DNA of 64,000 bases. It comes from Hoplostethus atlanticus (lineage: Eukaryota; Chordata; Actinopteri; Trachichthyiformes; Trachichthyidae). Positions 62,322 through 64,000 of the stretch are shown piece after piece. Below the pieces are notes generated by a model, which did not search any database, was not told the origin of the DNA, and saw only the letters and a list, made by a program, of their open reading frames with translations. The DNA is taken from positions 416,501 through 480,500 of the forward strand of contig JAXDDX010000212.1 in NCBI GenBank assembly GCA_034670405.1. The letters run 5' to 3'. The position numbers and the translations under genes are program-made. Position 1 is the stretch's first letter; every line of letters begins with the position of its first letter.

Positions 62322-62890
62322 ACGTACCGTGGAGAGGCGGGAGATCTGGGCCCTGATGGTGACCAGGTCTTCCTGTAGCAGCCTCTGCTGGTAGGCGATC
62401 TTCTGTGCGTGGGACGGCTGCTCCTGGTACTGCTCCATCTGCTGGTGGGACACGTCCAGCACGCTCTCCAACTTGTCCTGAAGGGGTCAGAGGTCATACA
62501 GCATGAGGTTAAAAGAAGTCACAGCAAGTCAAAGCAGCTTCTCTTTCAGGTCAATGCTGTTGAAAGGTTCATTTAGGGCATTCAGTAGATGAACTTTCAC
62601 CCCAAAATGCCTCCACATAGCAGTATGTTTCTAGTGTCCATCATAAATGATCATCTTTTAAATCACTTATTAAAGGAAACAATCCACCCTGTTATATTTC
62701 ATCAATCTGTGATGTTCAATGCATTCCAGGAGTTATTTAGTGATGAAGCGTTGCAATTTGAGATTGTTTGATTCACATCCTGTAAAAACAGCTGAGTAAC
62801 GATGTGTACCTTATCCTCCTTCAGGGAGCTGATCCTGGCCTCCAGCTCCTTCAGGGTCTTATCCTGCTCACACAACCGACTCAGCTTCAC
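52917..62890 (-). CDS. plekha6: PLEKHA6 (C-terminal half, long form)
   Basis: Pleckstrin-homology-domain family A member 6, an adaptor of the PLEKHA5/6/7 group linked to cell junctions and membrane trafficking. Twelve - strand exons, in transcription order: 62890-62810, 62477-62328, 61917-61816, 61371-61260, 60457-60333, 59369-59175, 59024-58928, 58570-58479, 58232-57978, 54761-54588, 53781-53648 and 53061-52917. They join in frame for 553 codons plus stop. Coiled-coil region first (LSRLCEQDKTLKELEARISS, QKIAYQQRLLQEDLVTIR, ELWRIEDVMGGLS), then the Pro-rich block APPRPPLPRLYDYEDTPPVV with TSVRGLKRQSDERKRDRESG, then SISSYVTLRRG, RPKSALERL, MSAEEQLERMKRHQRALVRD. The conserved tail has IPERYVESDPEEPPSPEEL and QQQERIMSVSHVLASEASRK. 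WW and PH domains must lie beyond 64000 or in unseen exons. Landmarks identify PLEKHA6 rather than A5 or A7. Confidence 0.93.
53073..53111 (+). repeat. (CA)n microsatellite at a PLEKHA6 acceptor
   Basis: About 19 CA repeats; on the - strand this is (TG)n lying about 12 bases before the acceptor of the exon 53061-52917, replacing a polypyrimidine tract. Confidence 0.9.
53648..53781 (-). CDS. plekha6: PLEKHA6 exon with conserved IPERY motif
   Basis: Encodes LSKPQKVPIPERYVESDPEE, PPSPEELEERSRRAERIKNL and LAKS. The (I/V)PERY..(D/E)PE..SPEEL pattern is shared by the long C-termini of PLEKHA5/6/7. Borders TTGCAG and GTAGAT. Confidence 0.88.
54588..54761 (-). CDS. plekha6: PLEKHA6 long-form exon
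   Basis: 58 codons, phase 0 at both ends, so it can be skipped or included without a frameshift. Encodes VFDLQEERLGAEGQSDEGRS and DEWVMVMATPLRELDLDPLD, acidic and apparently unstructured. Borders are CCCCAG before and GTAGCT after. Confidence 0.8.
54920..55325. mobile_element. MITE with ~90-bp imperfect terminal inverted repeats
   Basis: The left part GTAAACAAATGAGACCATCG (about 54990) is matched inverted by ATGGTCTCATTCGTTTACAG (about 55244). The outer ends AAAGGTGCTCTGTGAAGCAT and AAAAAATGCTACACGC are weaker inverted matches. About 400 bp, no frame. Confidence 0.65.
55685..55727 (+). repeat. (TG)n microsatellite
   Basis: About 21 TG dinucleotides inside the PLEKHA6 long-form intron. Confidence 0.95.
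57870..58232 (-). CDS. plekha6: PLEKHA6 exon with alternative in-frame stop (short form)
   Basis: Starts after TCGCCAG with ERPKSALERLSSPIEAQQAP and MSAEEQLERMKRHQRALVRD, then RKRNLSQGERSCTGL. A candidate donor CTCC|GTACGT at 57978/57977 joins in phase 0 to the exon at 54761. If it is not used, the frame runs on through a Pro/Gln/Ser-rich tail (YPPPPAQQQQTQGPPPLPPL) to TAG at 57870, giving 120 residues from this exon. Mammalian PLEKHA6 also has a form ending shortly after this region, so both ends may be used. Confidence 0.75.
   Translation of the reverse strand, partial: ERPKSALERLSSPIEAQQAPASQPRGRMSAEEQLERMKRHQRALVRDRKRNLSQGERSCTGLSTSTQRSSSSSRLPSTTSDPPASVRYPPPPAQQQQTQGPPPLPPLLLRHPPAPNHIIT
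60870..60925 (-). mobile_element. SINE/L2 tail fragment
   Basis: TTAGGCAATTAGCTGCTGAT and CTTATCCAGAGCAACTTACAAT match, in diverged form, the shared tail of the SINEs and L2 in this window (reverse complement of TAAGTCGCTTTGGATAAAAG). No tRNA-like head is attached. Confidence 0.55.
61260..62890 (-). CDS. plekha6: PLEKHA6 coiled-coil exons, four exons
   Basis: Exons 62890-62810 (27 codons), 62477-62328 (50), 61917-61816 (34) and 61371-61260 (37 plus one base). Lys/Glu/Gln/Leu-rich heptads continue through all four. Introns between them are packed with CA/TG and CT microsatellites, two of which touch splice sites. Confidence 0.93.
62081..62321 (+). repeat. Cluster of CA and CT microsatellites
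   Basis: (CA)n at 62081-62151, short CA at 62218-62236, (CT)n at about 62259-62297 and (CA)n at 62297-62320. The last ends 7 bases from a PLEKHA6 exon border. A further (CA)n is at 61932-61961. Confidence 0.95.
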
Positions 62891-64000
62891 CTGCAGGGGG
62901 AGACACAGAGCTGAGAGCGACCAGGCTGAGGTATAAACCTATCTCCTGCTCTCCAATGCTTTCAGAGAGCTGTGTGTGTTCTCCTCTGATAAATCAGTGG
63001 CTCATTCATCCAGACGACACAACTTGTGTCTGTACATAGATGGATGGATGTGTGTGTGTGTGTATGAGAGATTGTGACAGCGACTGTCCCCCAACTCCCT
63101 GTCTCATTAGCAGATCATTATTGTGAGCAGAGTGGGTTCAACCCTCACGCCTCTTCCAGTCGACGTGTCAGTGAAGCTCTGAGCCTCGTTCATTAATCCC
63201 TGATTAAACTCGGCAGACGTCATGGCGAAGGTTGGATCGATTCATCTTCCAGGGTCAAAATAACATCCATGTAACAAGGCTGCGACTGAACAGCTTCATA
63301 TGAACAAAGTGCCAATCCACATATATTTTGTGCTCAAAGCTGCATTTGCCGTCGCATTGAATTAATTTTTTATCTTGTTGTGGTTCGATCGCATCAAATA
63401 TTCATCGAAGACATCGCCCTCATAAATTGTTTAAACGCAGTTGTGTATGAAGCTTACACGAAGATTCGCTTTCATAAGAGAAGTAAGGGCTGTTGAGAAG
63501 CTGTAGGGAATTGTTTGGATATCAAAGTGAAAGATTTACTGTGTTCAAGTATCCCACACTTTTTCCACACCATCCATACTTTTCTGCCTCAATTGACCCT
63601 CAGTTTTCCCCAGTAGAACCGGTAGACCATGTAGCTCCCCTCAAAAACAGACTTTTTTGTCAGGAGAGGAAAAAGACAGAAATAGGTTGTTCGGAGTTGA
63701 GAGGGTTTTTTTAATCGATGTAACATTTTCACGTTAATCTAGCCTAAAATCTCAGTAGGTCAAAAGACTTCTGATCTATTCATTCCCCATTTGGTTTGTT
63801 GTTGTCTCCTGTATTCAGCAATGTTTTTTACGGCCCGTAAAAAGGTTCCTCCCCTATAGCTGCAGCCCCTCCCACCCATTGAATCCATCCAGACTCAACC
63901 AGCTCCACCGGGTGCATGCTGCAAAATATGGTGGAGAAGCAGCAAGTTGCAAGACTGAAAAACTTGGTAAGCCTCCCAAACTGCCTTTCATAGAGCAAAG
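62891..64000. other. PLEKHA6 intron or upstream sequence, no further exon found
   Basis: No PLEKHA6-like - strand exon was recognised. On +, ATG at 63928 opens a 13-codon frame ending in TTG|GTAAGC, a possible but unsupported first exon of an unrelated gene. A short TG tract is at about 63050-63063. Confidence 0.45.

Noticed and set aside
63928-63966. First exon of another + strand gene (ATG then TTG|GTAAGC)
   Set aside because: Only 13 codons before the window ends, with no recognised protein; chance ATG plus donor is likely.

Overview
This is vertebrate nuclear DNA, almost certainly from a ray-finned (teleost) fish. The genes are split by GT-AG introns. (CA/TG)n microsatellites are very abundant. 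The repeats are typical fish families: L2-type LINE ends, tRNA-derived SINEs with an L2-like tail, Tc1, PIF/Harbinger and Ty3/gypsy relics. A teleost-type NLR gene (FISNA-NACHT-LRR-B30.2) is present. Species cannot be told from the sequence alone.

Three protein-coding genes can be assembled with consistent exon phases. (1) A septin 7 ortholog on the + strand, 12059-31609: eleven exons run without a break from the P-loop exon to the stop codon and a ~2.5-kb 3' UTR. The N-terminal exons were not found and probably lie before position 1. (2) An intact NLRC3-like NLR gene on the + strand, 44104-49341: nine exons, 1056 codons. (3) The C-terminal half of a PLEKHA6 ortholog on the - strand, 62890 down to 52917: twelve exons, with at least two possible C-termini. 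Its WW/PH-domain exons lie beyond the right end of the window. The NLR gene and PLEKHA6 are convergent.

Layout. 1-12058: no coding exon recognised. A 5.7-kb composite transposon at 3758-9495 has ~440-bp terminal inverted repeats and a 6-bp target duplication, and carries a large internal palindrome and an L2 3' end. 12059-34100: septin 7, with introns holding tRNA-derived SINEs, a PIF/Harbinger relic and a foldback element built around a 45-bp minisatellite; a relative of that element lies in the 3' UTR. 34185-37225: repeat graveyard with an L2 scrap, two exons of a decayed NLR gene in opposite orientation, a broken Ty3/gypsy gag-protease-RT and a MITE. 37226-40440: probably poorly polished sequence with an implausible G43-C65 tract. 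40548-44103: no gene seen. 44104-50500: NLR gene and the convergent 3' ends. 51500-52916: Tc1-like relic split by a LINE fragment that forms a ~97-bp-arm hairpin, abutting the last PLEKHA6 exon. 52917-62890: PLEKHA6. 62891-64000: essentially no recognised content.

The three genes do not form a pathway. Septin 7 is a cytoskeletal GTPase, PLEKHA6 a junction/trafficking adaptor, and the NLR a cytosolic immune receptor. The more unusual signals are the composite inverted-repeat transposon, the minisatellite-bearing foldback family, and long TG repeats sitting directly at several splice sites.
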